Source: Neisseriales bacterium
GTDB taxonomy: Bacteria > Pseudomonadota > Gammaproteobacteria > Burkholderiales > UBA11063
NCBI GenBank assembly: GCA_008017155.1
Contig: SSGX01000018.1
Coordinates: 25,989 to 89,988, forward strand
Direction: 5' to 3'
DNA: 64,000 nt
In this document: in pieces, positions 18,956-28,660 of the stretch
Layout: every line of letters starts with the position of its first letter
Position numbering within the stretch: the stretch's first letter is position 1
Made by a program: the position numbers and the translations under genes
Notes under the pieces: generated by a model
What the model saw: only the letters and a program-made list of their open reading frames with translations
Database searches by the model: none
Told to the model about the DNA's origin: nothing

Positions 18956-18984
18956 CAATGATTGTATTTATAGAAAGAAATGAC

Positions 18985-19902
18985 TTATTTTTTAAAAGTC
19001 ATTTCTTTGGTTACCGCATCCACCAAAAAATTGTATACTTTTTGTTTGGTCTCACTCAATTTGCGTTCTGGTAAAGTAATATAGTACTCACGCGTTCCGG
19101 CATAAAATTCAGGTAATACCCGCAGAAACTGACCACTAGCAAATTTTGCAGTCAAGGCAAATTCATAATCAAGCGCAATATAGCGGTTGGAATTTAGCAT
19201 AATTTGGCTTGCTCCTGTATACATACTAACAGTCAGATTTGAATCAATACTGAAAGTATCAACCAGCTTATTATCTGCTTCTGAGAAAATATTTATCTGA
19301 TGCGTGGCATCAATTTTATGCTCTTTAGTATCATAACAGTAACCAAGGAAGGTATGACTGCTTAGTTCAGCTGGTGTCTTTGGTAGCTGATCAATTTTGG
19401 CATAGTCATTCCGACAATAAAAAACATTCTTGTATTGTCCAAGGTATTTCATGATCTGAAAACTTTGTTTTTGTTCTCCAGTAACGACGGCAATATCAAT
19501 ATTTTCTTTTATAAAGTCAACATCACGGTCACCGTAGATTATTTTTAGACTAATATCGGGGTTCTCTTCGGTGAATTTAGGAATCATTACATTTACAACA
19601 TGGTAGGCAATCCAGAGTGGAATCAGAATAGTAATAGAATCGGTTGTGGTAGATTTTTTATTAAATAGCGTTAGCTTCCTGTCAAAAGATTTTCTCTCAT
19701 CAATAAATGAGTCATAAAGATTCTTTCCCGTAACTGTAGTACGGACACCTTGTGGGGTTCGAATTAATAAAGTACCAAATTGTTGTTCCAAAGCCTGAAT
19801 TTTGCGGGTAATTGTAGTTTGATTAATGTCTAGTTTGTCAGATAGCTTGGAAAAACTCCCAGTATCTACCAAGTCAATAAATAGAAAAATTTCATCAACC
19901 AT
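18985..19902 (-). CDS. LysR-family transcriptional regulator
   Basis: 305 residues. N-terminal winged helix: FIDLVDTGSFSKLSDKLDINQTTITRKIQALEQQFGTLLIRT, the classic LysR signature. Residues 90-300 form the periplasmic-binding-protein-like effector domain. It is a paralogue of the LysR at 46886. It lies next to the transporter cluster carrying the LysR-type dyads and is the obvious candidate regulator, but this is inference. Its transcript starts far upstream and carries a long structured leader (20081-19940). GGAGGG precedes the ATG. Confidence 0.9.
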   Translation of the reverse strand: MVDEIFLFIDLVDTGSFSKLSDKLDINQTTITRKIQALEQQFGTLLIRTPQGVRTTVTGKNLYDSFIDERKSFDRKLTLFNKKSTTTDSITILIPLWIAYHVVNVMIPKFTEENPDISLKIIYGDRDVDFIKENIDIAVVTGEQKQSFQIMKYLGQYKNVFYCRNDYAKIDQLPKTPAELSSHTFLGYCYDTKEHKIDATHQINIFSEADNKLVDTFSIDSNLTVSMYTGASQIMLNSNRYIALDYEFALTAKFASGQFLRVLPEFYAGTREYYITLPERKLSETKQKVYNFLVDAVTKEMTFKK

Positions 19903-19939
19903 TATTACCCTCCTGACTAATAGACTGAACCTATATTTA

Positions 19940-20081
19940 GACTTCTTCCTAACCTGATTCTTTAACTCTTATGCGTTGTCATAAAGACTTCTGCTATACT
20001 CATGTACTTACGTGTACAACTCCGTTTCTCAAAGTCCTTATTCCTAGTTTAAGAATCAAATAATGGGTTATGAAAGAACTC
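19940..20081 (-). ncRNA. Structured 5' leader of the LysR gene, riboswitch-like (leader 1)
   Basis: On the minus strand GAGTTCTTTC (20081-20072) pairs with GGAAGAAGTC (19949-19940), and the adjoining TAACC pairs with GGTTA, giving a long closing stem. An inner TTCTTA (20055-20050) pairs with TAAGAG (19971-19966). Sequence between the stems is nearly the same as in the leader at 50909-50990, whereas the apical arm is about 60 nt longer and has its own TGTAC/GTACA hairpin. A TATAAT box lies at 20088-20083. The stem ends about 35 nt before the start codon. Confidence 0.6.
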
Positions 20082-20150
20082 TATTATAATGCATTGGCTA
20101 ATTCTCCTGACTAAAAGTTGCTTCGTTACAGATTAAATGTGGTTATCTCT

Positions 20151-20165
20151 CTGCCATTTTGGCAG
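20151..20165. promoter_or_regulatory. 15-bp palindrome upstream of leader 1
   Basis: CTGCCATTTTGGCAG, an inverted repeat of CTGCCA around TTT. The identical 15 bp occur at 50848-50862 upstream of the second leader. It lies about 70 bp upstream of the leader 1 stem and about 110 bp upstream of the 20263 gene, so it could serve either direction. Confidence 0.5.
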
Positions 20166-20262
20166 CTTGTATGAATTTATCAGTCATCGTAGAATCATGG
20201 CATCAAAAACTTTGCTACTATTTAATAAGGTTGGTAAGTTTATTTTAGGAGGGGTAATCAAA

Positions 20263-21663
20263 ATGAAATTAAAAACAAATTTAACGATTGTTTCAGGTCT
20301 CTTACTGATTAGTTTATCTGGGTGTAATAGTGGTGGTTCAGCAAGTAATAATGCTAATCAAGGCTCTACGACTGGTAGTGGGGTATCAGTATCTAATGTA
20401 GCAGAAGTAATTACTAGCAATCAAACTACAGCACAATCAACATCTAATCTAGTTAGCAATGCTTTAAGTGCTGATAATGGAGACTCTCATCAGTACTGGG
20501 CACTACATTTTCCTCAAGGCGGGAATACCACAGTGCCATTATATGTATATAAAGAGAGTGAACTTGTGGCATATGTTGAAGCTTTTTCGCAGCCGGTTTT
20601 TCTGGGGAAATATAATAGTTCAGATTCAGATGGGGAATATCAGATTGTTATTCCAGAAGGTGATTCTTCTTACGTTGGTTGTTCTTTTAGTCTTAGTGGC
20701 AAACAGTTTAGTTCATCTACCTGTACTGGAATGGTGGCAAATACTAATGGCAATCAGCATGTCCTTACCTATGCAGCGGTAACTTTGCCAAACGTTACTC
20801 CTAATCCAGTGCCTCAACCACCAGTTTATGAATCACGAACAATCACAATTAGAAATAACACCTCAGCCCAGATAACGGTAACACCAACTAATTGTGCATC
20901 TCTCTCATCACAGGTAATTGCTTCAGAATCTCAATATGTATATAGTATTCCTGATGGTGGTGTTACTAGCTGTAATTTTGCAGTAGATAGCCAAAATTCT
21001 CTTAGTGCTGATCTTCCGCCAGCAACATATAATTTTCATACCTTACTTGAGGTAACATATCCAGCACTTGGTGATGTAAGTGATCAGGCGAATGTAGATA
21101 TGTCAATGGTTAATGGTTTTAACGTTGCATATAAAATGTACCCGGCAAAGCCAGATGGTTATTTCAATAACCAGTTAGGCTATTTTACACACAATGCAGC
21201 TTTAGGTAGTATTGCTCAGGCTGTTGATAATTTTGATATTTCAAGCCCTGCTTCTCAATTTGCTCCAGAAAGTGGTTTGCAAAGTGTATGTGATAGTATA
21301 TCTTCGCAAATGCCGGGTTCATTTTTTGCTGCTGGTACTTCAATTGTAACGCCTTCATCGACCTTTGAAGTATGGAATAATAGCTCACAGTTTGTTGGTT
21401 GTTTTAGTCCATTCTTAATGGCATCTACCCAAACAGCTTATTTAAGTCCAACTAGTCAAAATCTAAGTGAAGAATATCAATGTAATGCACAATATGCTAC
21501 TCTGGGAACTTGTACTACAGCAGCACAAAGCCCGTATGTAAACACTATTCATAATGATTCAAATACTATACATGGCTATGCTTATCCATTTGATGACTGG
21601 TTTGCTGACTATGGTATTGATCGTCATACCAGCTTAGTTTGGGAAGTAAACTCATTTAATTAA
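20263..21663 (+). CDS. Lipoprotein, unknown function
   Basis: 466 residues from the ATG at 20263, chosen for the AGGAGG site upstream; an in-frame start at 20137 would add residues ahead of the lipoprotein signal. Lipobox LSGC followed by NSGGSASNN. Residues 60-180 are beta-rich, then a PNPVPQPPVYES hinge, then beta segments (RTITIRNNTSAQITV...) of immunoglobulin-like style, and a C-terminal region with Trp/Asp (YPFDDWFADYGID). Several cysteines. No family recognised. A terminator follows. Confidence 0.75.
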   Translation: MKLKTNLTIVSGLLLISLSGCNSGGSASNNANQGSTTGSGVSVSNVAEVITSNQTTAQSTSNLVSNALSADNGDSHQYWALHFPQGGNTTVPLYVYKESELVAYVEAFSQPVFLGKYNSSDSDGEYQIVIPEGDSSYVGCSFSLSGKQFSSSTCTGMVANTNGNQHVLTYAAVTLPNVTPNPVPQPPVYESRTITIRNNTSAQITVTPTNCASLSSQVIASESQYVYSIPDGGVTSCNFAVDSQNSLSADLPPATYNFHTLLEVTYPALGDVSDQANVDMSMVNGFNVAYKMYPAKPDGYFNNQLGYFTHNAALGSIAQAVDNFDISSPASQFAPESGLQSVCDSISSQMPGSFFAAGTSIVTPSSTFEVWNNSSQFVGCFSPFLMASTQTAYLSPTSQNLSEEYQCNAQYATLGTCTTAAQSPYVNTIHNDSNTIHGYAYPFDDWFADYGIDRHTSLVWEVNSFN

Positions 21664-21682
21664 CATCGAGTGTAGATATGTT

Positions 21683-21709
21683 AAAGGTCAGTAGAAACTG
21701 ACCTTTTTA
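21683..21709 (+). terminator. Rho-independent terminator after the 20263 lipoprotein gene
   Basis: AAAGGTCAGT, loop AGAA, ACTGACCTTT, followed by further T residues. Confidence 0.9.
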
Positions 21710-21783
21710 TTTAAGGAATACTAAATTGATGAGTAACAGTAGTGGTGTTGGGGAAATAATATGGGAAAGTAGCTATCTTCTTT

Positions 21784-22398
21784 TTAGCCGAATAAGACTC
21801 TAGCTCCAACTACTATAAGAATAAAACCTAGGATTCGATTAATAAGTTGTTCACGCTTGAAATAGCTAATCTGAATCGTTGGGTGGCTTAAAATTAAAGC
21901 AACGCTAGCAAACCAACAAAACACCATGATTGCATTTCCTACAACTATTCCCGCATTTGTAATAATACTAGGATGCTGTTGCTCGGTAAAAGTGAGAATT
22001 GCTCCTGAGATGGTGTAAAGTTTTGGATTAAATACATTGGTAAAAAAGCCATTGCGGTAATAAACAAGCATCGGTTCAGACGGTGCAGTCTCGTAATTTA
22101 CTCGTTCATGATGACTCTTACTTTTTATACTCATAATGCCAAGATATATTAGATAGCTACCGCAAATAAGGCTCAGTGCAATTTTAACGATTTTGTAAGT
22201 AAAAAGAAACTTTAATCCACAAATTAGAATACTAAACGAAATAAAGCAGCCAGTGCCTATACCCGCAGCTGAGATTAGTCCAGCCTTACGACCAGATGAA
22301 AGGGAGTTTCGAAGTACCATGAAAAAGTCTGGTCCGGGTGAAATCACTCCTAAGAGCAGAATAATTAGGGTTTTGGCGACTAGTCCAACATCAAACAT
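21784..22398 (-). CDS. LysE/RhtB family amino-acid exporter
   Basis: 204 residues, about six membrane segments. The N-terminal motif LLGVISPGPDFFMVLRNSLSSGRKAG and the following GIGTGCFI are diagnostic of LysE/RhtB exporters, which expel amino acids or homoserine lactone-like compounds through the inner membrane. The start lies 11 bp after the stop of the upstream MFS gene (22410), so the two are probably one operon. Substrate cannot be told from sequence. Confidence 0.85.
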   Translation of the reverse strand: MFDVGLVAKTLIILLLGVISPGPDFFMVLRNSLSSGRKAGLISAAGIGTGCFISFSILICGLKFLFTYKIVKIALSLICGSYLIYLGIMSIKSKSHHERVNYETAPSEPMLVYYRNGFFTNVFNPKLYTISGAILTFTEQQHPSIITNAGIVVGNAIMVFCWFASVALILSHPTIQISYFKREQLINRILGFILIVVGARVLFG

Positions 22399-22409
22399 AA
22401 GTTATTTCC

Positions 22410-23666
22410 TTAATTCATTTCTTTAAACTGCTCTGGTTTAAAGATTAGCCAAAATAGTAGCCCACCACAGAGTATGATTAACGAGCCAACCAATATTGGT
22501 AATTTAGCGTGATGAGCAGCAACATAACCAGCAAGCATTGCCGGAATAGCCTGTGCTAACGCAGAAGAGCTTGAACTAATTCCCATTGCTTCACCGCGAA
22601 TATTTTCAGGCGTAACCCTAGTTATTAAAGCAGAGCTAAAAGCCATGCTAAGTGCATTACCCAATGCCATAAATGGAGGTATAACATATATAAGATTAAT
22701 ATGGCTAGAAGGGATAATATAATATAATCCTACACATGTTCCAGTAATGAAAAATGAAACACGCAGGATTTTATAATCTGGAACGCGTCCTGATAAGCGG
22801 CGAACTATCATACCTTGAGCAAAAACAATCATTATTCCAATATAAGCATAAAAGTTACCGATTTTTCCTTGGCTAAAGCCAAACTCATCAGCTAGAACTA
22901 CTGCCCAGAAGGTTGTGAAAAATGTAAATCCTGCATTAAATAGAAATGTGGTTGGAATTATATTCCGTAATCCGGGAGTAGCAAAAGCTTTAATTATATT
23001 TTGGATTGGTTTAGTTAGATCAATTCTCTTATTGCTTGCTGTTTTTAGTGTTTCAGGCAACAAAGCAAGAACCAGAATTACATTAATAAAACTAAGTCCT
23101 GCTGCGAACCAAAATGGGGTTGCAGTACTAAACCAGCCAATAACTGTTGGGTCAGAAAGTTTTCCTCCCAAGAAAGGTCCCATTATAAAGCCAACCCCAA
23201 AAGACATTCCAATCAAACCAAAATTTTTTGCTCGATTTTGTGGAGTACTAATATCACCAATAACTGCCTGTGCGACAGAGATATTCCCACCAGAAGCACC
23301 ATCTAAAGCACGGGAGAAAAACATTAAGGGGATATTTTTAGTAACAATTCCAATACCAAAAAGGATATATGAAATACATGTGCCACTAATTGAAAGTGCT
23401 AGAATCTTACGGCGACCATAGCGATCAGCTAACTGTCCCAAGATTGGAGCACATAGAAATTGGGCAAGTGGAAAACAAGTTAGAAGCCAACCGAGCATAA
23501 TAAAACCTTCGGCAGTTGTCCAGCTGTCAGGGATTATTCGAAAAGTTGAGTGTGGAACGACAAGCATTGGGAATACGGGAATTAAGATTCCTACCCCAAG
23601 CATATCAATCAGAATGGTTAAGAAGATTGTCCATAAAATTTTATTACTACTGGTATTTGTTGGCAT
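22410..23666 (-). CDS. MFS transporter, Tet(A)-type drug exporter family
   Basis: 418 residues, about 12 membrane segments. AQFLCAPILGQLADRYGRRKIL is the loop 2-3 motif, and DMLGVGILIPVFPML in helix 1 is typical of the TCR/Tet family of proton-coupled exporters. A later ALDGASGGNISVAQAVIGDIS matches helix 5 of this family. Resistance to tetracycline itself is not implied, as many members carry other substrates. It is first gene of an operon with the LysE exporter and divergent from marC-like 23813. Confidence 0.8.
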   Translation of the reverse strand: MPTNTSSNKILWTIFLTILIDMLGVGILIPVFPMLVVPHSTFRIIPDSWTTAEGFIMLGWLLTCFPLAQFLCAPILGQLADRYGRRKILALSISGTCISYILFGIGIVTKNIPLMFFSRALDGASGGNISVAQAVIGDISTPQNRAKNFGLIGMSFGVGFIMGPFLGGKLSDPTVIGWFSTATPFWFAAGLSFINVILVLALLPETLKTASNKRIDLTKPIQNIIKAFATPGLRNIIPTTFLFNAGFTFFTTFWAVVLADEFGFSQGKIGNFYAYIGIMIVFAQGMIVRRLSGRVPDYKILRVSFFITGTCVGLYYIIPSSHINLIYVIPPFMALGNALSMAFSSALITRVTPENIRGEAMGISSSSSALAQAIPAMLAGYVAAHHAKLPILVGSLIILCGGLLFWLIFKPEQFKEMN

Positions 23667-23812
23667 AGTTTTGAATTAGAATGTTTAAGAGCTAAATTAT
23701 AACATAATCAATGATTTGAATTATTTTGTCGATTAGTCATAAATGTAGCATTCTATAGTTATAGCTAAATCTGCTATAATCGAGTACATATATAAATAAC
23801 CTTGGAATATTC

Positions 23813-24454
23813 ATGTCAAACTACCTACAGATTTTCATTTCTTTGTTTAGTATCTTAAATCCGGTTCTGGCAATAACTATTTATCTTGATGTTACGAATG
23901 GGCTTACAAATTCAGAGAAAAGATCCGTGGCTATAGTCTGCGGAGCTTCTGTATTTGGTATCTTAACTGCATTTCTATTTGTTGGACAACCATTGATGGC
24001 AGTTCTTGGTTTACATGATTATTCGTTACAGCTTGCTGGTGGTATGGTAGTTCTTCTAATCGGAATTTTCATGATAATGAAACCAAGTGAAAAAGTTGAG
24101 GAAGGTAAAACATCAGAGAAGACCATTAATCCAAATCGAATTAAAAGTTTGGGTATAAGTCCACTTGCTCTCCCAATGATAGTTGGTCCAGCTGCAATTG
24201 TAATGGTAATTCTCTATGGACAACAGCAGCACACAATTTTAGGTAAATTTCTGATTGTTGGGATCTTGCTACTTGTTAGTATTTCTGTAGTTGTCGTATT
24301 TATGTTAGCAAATTATATTGCTCGCGCGCTTGGAGATATGGGAATTATTGTCCTTACTAAATTAATGGGGCTTATTATTGCGGCAATTGCGTGTGAAATG
24401 ATTGTTTCTGGATTGAAGGCAGTTATACCAATTCTAGTTCGAGCTGCCAATTAA
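23813..24454 (+). CDS. MarC family integral membrane protein
   Basis: 213 residues, six predicted membrane segments. The opening FISLFSILNPVLAITIYLDVTNGLT and SPLALPMIVGPAAI are characteristic of MarC/UPF0056 proteins, whose function remains unsettled. Full length for the family. The spacing from the divergent exporter gene is about 150 bp, enough for back-to-back promoters; TATAAT-like boxes are seen near 23774. Confidence 0.85.
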   Translation: MSNYLQIFISLFSILNPVLAITIYLDVTNGLTNSEKRSVAIVCGASVFGILTAFLFVGQPLMAVLGLHDYSLQLAGGMVVLLIGIFMIMKPSEKVEEGKTSEKTINPNRIKSLGISPLALPMIVGPAAIVMVILYGQQQHTILGKFLIVGILLLVSISVVVVFMLANYIARALGDMGIIVLTKLMGLIIAAIACEMIVSGLKAVIPILVRAAN

Positions 24455-24626
24455 GCCTAAGCCTAAGACTAATTGATCTTTATTCTAGAGTTTATAGAAT
24501 AATCTGAGTTTTCGAATCATTAACTGTAGCTTAAATGCCATGTATTGTTATTTATTTGTAGCGAATTTAGTGGTTTGAGTAGAATCTTTAATTCAGGCAT
24601 GATATACTCTAACAGGTATATCTAAT

Positions 24627-27419
24627 ATGATAGAAAGATTTTTCATGAAAGCTTACATAACATGCGGTTTCAAGGGGCTTGCTTGTTTGTTATTCAGTGC
24701 TACTATCCTATCTGCATGTAGTAGTGGTGGTAGTAGTTCAAATAGTAGTACCCAGTATAAGCCACCAATAGGCCCCAATTCTTATCCCGCATTACAAACA
24801 ATGTTTACCCATTCTAAAACAGCTTATTCAGGAGCATTTGCTCCAAAAGCTTCAAATAACAACTGTGGTATAAGTGATGATGCGGCAGCCTCAGATTTGG
24901 CAATAACGACAGGTTTTATCAGTATGGTGCCCGTGGCAGGACCTGCTTTAGGTGCTTTGACAGGGACAGCTAGTGTTGTTTTATCTCTAATGGGGGGGTC
25001 ATCTCAAAATTCATGTATGCAATCTGAATTAAATGTTATTAATCAACAGCTGGCTATTCAGGAAGCACAAATCCAAAGTATTGAGTCTGAACTTAATCTG
25101 ACAGACAACACATTTTATGTTGAAAACTATCAAAATGCTTCACAAATTGTGGCAGCCGACAATCTGACTTTTCAAGATGCAGTATCTAACTTTTCAGGGC
25201 AGCCAAATAATGCTGAAGACTTAGGTTCTATGACTAATCTGATGATTGATATAAAATTTTGGAATTCAACTAGCGCTGCGATAGCTATGCCTGCTAATTT
25301 AGCTATTTATATGGAAAGTAACCCTACTTGGCTAACTAATACTTATATTCCCGGTGTAGCAAGATCTGGAGATCAGGCAAACTATCAAACTAATTTAATA
25401 AGTCTTGCCGGAGTTAATTTATCTACATCATGTATAAATTCTGGTAATGCACCTTATACTTGCGTTAGCCAAAATCCACTAAGTTCAGAGATAGTAATGT
25501 ATCAGGCTCTTTATAGTGCTCTTACTGAAGATATATCTACGCAAGGATATAATAACTATATTCCATTATATGATAATTATAACAATACTTTGATGCAGGC
25601 TTATCAACAAACAATTTTTGCCTTGCAGCAAGCCTATTTTATGGAGTATCTGAATAATCAGGTTAATTATAATAATGCGATTGAGTGTATTGGTCAACCA
25701 TCTTCATGTTTACAGCAGACATTATCTTATGGTAATGTGTCGGGTACATATTTTGTGGTTGGTTATAATCCTGTAGCTACGAGTGATGAAAGTAGTGTTT
25801 ATACAAATGCTTACGTTGCAGCACAACAGCAGTTAACTTTACTTTTCGCTGCCTACATGAATCAAGCATATATTAATACCCTAGATTATATGGTTTCTGA
25901 TGGTATTGTCGGTGCTCAGACTTATCCAACTGGTCCGGATACTTTTGTGGTTAATGGTAATACTGTTACAGATGAAACTCCGGTTAATTATGCAAGTGAT
26001 CTGGGTAGTGATACAGTTTCCCCTATGGCATACTTGATTAATAATATCCAAACTTCGTCTGCCGCAGGGGCACAGGGATATACTGAGACGCTAGCTAGTT
26101 CATTGCAAAATCTGCAAAAAGAGTCTTCTATTATGCTTTATCAATACTACGGGTTAAATAATGTCCGAGTATGGGCACAAAGTGTATTTTCTGCAAATTC
26201 AAGTAATATGGCAGAATCATTGCAAGCGATTGCTGCTAATTATGAGAGTGCACCACAGTTATTCATCAATGGTAGTGAATCATTTATTGCTTTTAATCAG
26301 TCTGTCGCACCAGGATATTTAGCAACACCAACTGGCTATCCTGAAGGCTTAAATTATCAGCAAACTAATCAGTCACTCATGCCTTATTATGTCCCTCTGA
26401 ATAGTTATCCTTTAGCAAGTGGAAGTCTAGCAAATAATATCAATCTCAGTGCGTGTAATCCATCTGCTGTGGGTGCAATTCCCGGTTATAACCTATACTG
26501 GTACGTTCCAAACGGAGCTAATGGCACATTTTCTTTAGGCACAAAAGGTGTACCATATTTAATGTGTGGTAATTGGCAAACTGGTTATTATCAGGAGGAT
26601 GTTGCTGGTAGTATTAATAATAACCTTGTTGCATATGCCGGATCAGTTGAGAACTTTGGCTATCTTGCTGCGCATTTGCTAACTTATGTGAATCTTGCAC
26701 AAAATTCATGGACATTTGTTTCCTTTAGGAATAATCCTCAAGGCACTGCTAGTAATATAACTTATATGGCAGCCAGCAATAGCGGGAATTTTGGTAAGGA
26801 TTGGTATGATGGTTCTAGCCTGACTCCCGGTGAATCTTATCCATCAATTAGTGCTGGAGGGTTTGGTAATGCTACCAGCAATAATTATATTACTGTAGTT
26901 GCTGCAGTTCAGACGACTTTTCCTGATGGCTTTATTGCATCATTTGGTATAAACCCAATTCAGAATAGTAATGGTTATTATACTAATACACTAGGTATAT
27001 CCTATAACCCAAATATTGATATAGTCCAGATTAATGGTATCAGCCTGAACACTGAAAATGCACGCTGGAATTATCCTGGTAATCCTGATGGCGATCCATA
27101 TAATTGGGCTGCAGCTTTATTAAATATGACGTTATATACACCAACACATCCATCACCAAATAACACTTATGTGAGTGGTTTATTACTTAACGGGAACTTA
27201 CTTTTTGTTAACGGTGCACCAATGACTGGAATTTATCTTTATGACTACGAATATAGTTATCAAGATACTTATTTGAGTTTGAACCCAGTTTCTTATACTG
27301 GACCAAACATGCCATCTCCCTACGGTATAACTTCACCTTATTGTTCATGGGATTTAGAAGATTATAGTGGTGGTTATGAAATGACCATATTTGCTTGTCA
27401 GTTGTCTTCATATTGGTAA
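24627..27419 (+). CDS. Large lipoprotein with helical N-terminal region, unknown function
   Basis: 930 residues. Lipobox LSAC, then SSGGSSSNSST. An alternative start at 24645 would give a shorter signal. Residues 70-105 include a hydrophobic glycine-rich pair of segments (FISMVPVAGPALGALTG then ASVVLSLMGG), followed by a helical, Gln-rich stretch to about residue 150. Residues 250-540 are Asn/Tyr-rich, and the C-terminal 350 residues look beta-rich. A glycine-rich hydrophobic hairpin before long helices is found in pore-forming proteins, but I see no specific family match. Single gene with its own upstream region. Confidence 0.75.
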   Translation: MIERFFMKAYITCGFKGLACLLFSATILSACSSGGSSSNSSTQYKPPIGPNSYPALQTMFTHSKTAYSGAFAPKASNNNCGISDDAAASDLAITTGFISMVPVAGPALGALTGTASVVLSLMGGSSQNSCMQSELNVINQQLAIQEAQIQSIESELNLTDNTFYVENYQNASQIVAADNLTFQDAVSNFSGQPNNAEDLGSMTNLMIDIKFWNSTSAAIAMPANLAIYMESNPTWLTNTYIPGVARSGDQANYQTNLISLAGVNLSTSCINSGNAPYTCVSQNPLSSEIVMYQALYSALTEDISTQGYNNYIPLYDNYNNTLMQAYQQTIFALQQAYFMEYLNNQVNYNNAIECIGQPSSCLQQTLSYGNVSGTYFVVGYNPVATSDESSVYTNAYVAAQQQLTLLFAAYMNQAYINTLDYMVSDGIVGAQTYPTGPDTFVVNGNTVTDETPVNYASDLGSDTVSPMAYLINNIQTSSAAGAQGYTETLASSLQNLQKESSIMLYQYYGLNNVRVWAQSVFSANSSNMAESLQAIAANYESAPQLFINGSESFIAFNQSVAPGYLATPTGYPEGLNYQQTNQSLMPYYVPLNSYPLASGSLANNINLSACNPSAVGAIPGYNLYWYVPNGANGTFSLGTKGVPYLMCGNWQTGYYQEDVAGSINNNLVAYAGSVENFGYLAAHLLTYVNLAQNSWTFVSFRNNPQGTASNITYMAASNSGNFGKDWYDGSSLTPGESYPSISAGGFGNATSNNYITVVAAVQTTFPDGFIASFGINPIQNSNGYYTNTLGISYNPNIDIVQINGISLNTENARWNYPGNPDGDPYNWAAALLNMTLYTPTHPSPNNTYVSGLLLNGNLLFVNGAPMTGIYLYDYEYSYQDTYLSLNPVSYTGPNMPSPYGITSPYCSWDLEDYSGGYEMTIFACQLSSYW

Positions 27420-27470
27420 TGGTAAACGATTGACTAATTTTCACGGTTTATTTTATAGGATTTATAATTT

Positions 27471-28577
27471 ATGAAGCAGAAAAAATTGAAAAATAGTATT
27501 TTTTTTGGAGCTCTAATGCTCACTGGCATCGTTCAATCCACATTGGCTTGTACAGATGTCAATATTCAAGCTAAAAATGGCGCTGTTGTAGCTGGACGTA
27601 CGATGGAGTGGGCATATGAAATGAAGTGGCAATTATTATATTATCCCAAGGGCAGTAAATTTAAATTATCCTCACCAGCTGGTAGTAATTTACCTTCTAG
27701 AGAAATGACAGGTAAATATGATATTTTGGGTATTGGTTCTGGACTTGCTGGGAATACTCTTCTTGAAGGACAAAATTCTGAAGGTTTGGGATTAAGTGGG
27801 AATTTCCTCCCGGGATATACAGAATATGAGACAGTAACGAAACCGGATAAGAATTACATGTCTATACTAGAATTTGGACGCTTTATTTTGGCAAATTATA
27901 AATCTGTAGCAGATGTAGAGAAGGATGTAATAAAATATAAAGTCTTTGGTGCTGATGTACCGGGAATTCCCGTTAAGCCGACTGTTCATTATTTAATCAC
28001 CGATCGTACAGGAAACTCTATCGTCATCGAATTTATAAATGGACAGATGAAAATATTTGACAAGAGTATTGGAGTAATGACAAATGCACCAAACTATGAC
28101 TGGCATTTAACAAATATTCGAAATTATGTAAATTTAACTAGTAGTGGTGGTAATGTAGCAAAAGTTTCATCTCTGGGTGATGTTACAGGTTTTAGTCAGG
28201 GAACATCTTCTTTTGGGCTTCCCGGTGATTATACATCTCCATCAAGATTTGTCAGAACAACATTTCTGAAATATTATTCGACTCAACCAAATGATGCAAA
28301 AGGTGCAGTGAATTTGGTTGATCATATCTTGAATACCGTTGATATTCCGATTGGGGTTGTTTCAGATAAGCAAGGTTCTAATACCTATAATGACTATACA
28401 CAATGGATTGCGGTTAAAGACTTACAAAATAATCAGCTTAATTTTTCTGACTATGCACATAGAAGTAATTTTATTGTAGTTGATATGACGAAATTAGCTG
28501 GACAGAAAGAAATAGTTTATCCTATAAATAAACTTATTTACCCAAATAATGATATAACTTCAAGCTTAATGAAATAA
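27471..28577 (+). CDS. Choloylglycine hydrolase / penicillin V acylase family amidase (Ntn hydrolase), exported
   Basis: 368 residues. The signal peptide ends STLA, directly followed by Cys (CTDVNIQA), so cleavage exposes the catalytic N-terminal cysteine of this Ntn-hydrolase family. The conserved GRTMEW motif, with the active-site Arg, follows at about residue 42. TNAPNYDWHLTNIRNY matches the conserved Asn-containing segment. Family members cleave amide bonds in bile salts, penicillin V or acyl-homoserine lactones; substrate here is unknown. Location periplasmic or secreted. It is convergent with murQ, with a shared terminator. Confidence 0.85.
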   Translation: MKQKKLKNSIFFGALMLTGIVQSTLACTDVNIQAKNGAVVAGRTMEWAYEMKWQLLYYPKGSKFKLSSPAGSNLPSREMTGKYDILGIGSGLAGNTLLEGQNSEGLGLSGNFLPGYTEYETVTKPDKNYMSILEFGRFILANYKSVADVEKDVIKYKVFGADVPGIPVKPTVHYLITDRTGNSIVIEFINGQMKIFDKSIGVMTNAPNYDWHLTNIRNYVNLTSSGGNVAKVSSLGDVTGFSQGTSSFGLPGDYTSPSRFVRTTFLKYYSTQPNDAKGAVNLVDHILNTVDIPIGVVSDKQGSNTYNDYTQWIAVKDLQNNQLNFSDYAHRSNFIVVDMTKLAGQKEIVYPINKLIYPNNDITSSLMK

Positions 28578-28609
28578 GTAGTTCTTAGTTTTGATTCAAA
28601 TACTGTAAA

Positions 28610-28640
28610 AAAACTGATAGTAGTAATCACTATCAGTTTT
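28610..28640. terminator. Bidirectional terminator between the amidase gene and murQ
   Basis: AAAACTGATAGT and ACTATCAGTTTT form a 12-bp stem with a 7-nt loop; A and T runs on either side suit both directions. Confidence 0.85.
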
Positions 28641-28660
28641 ATATTTCTATTTTAAGTCTA

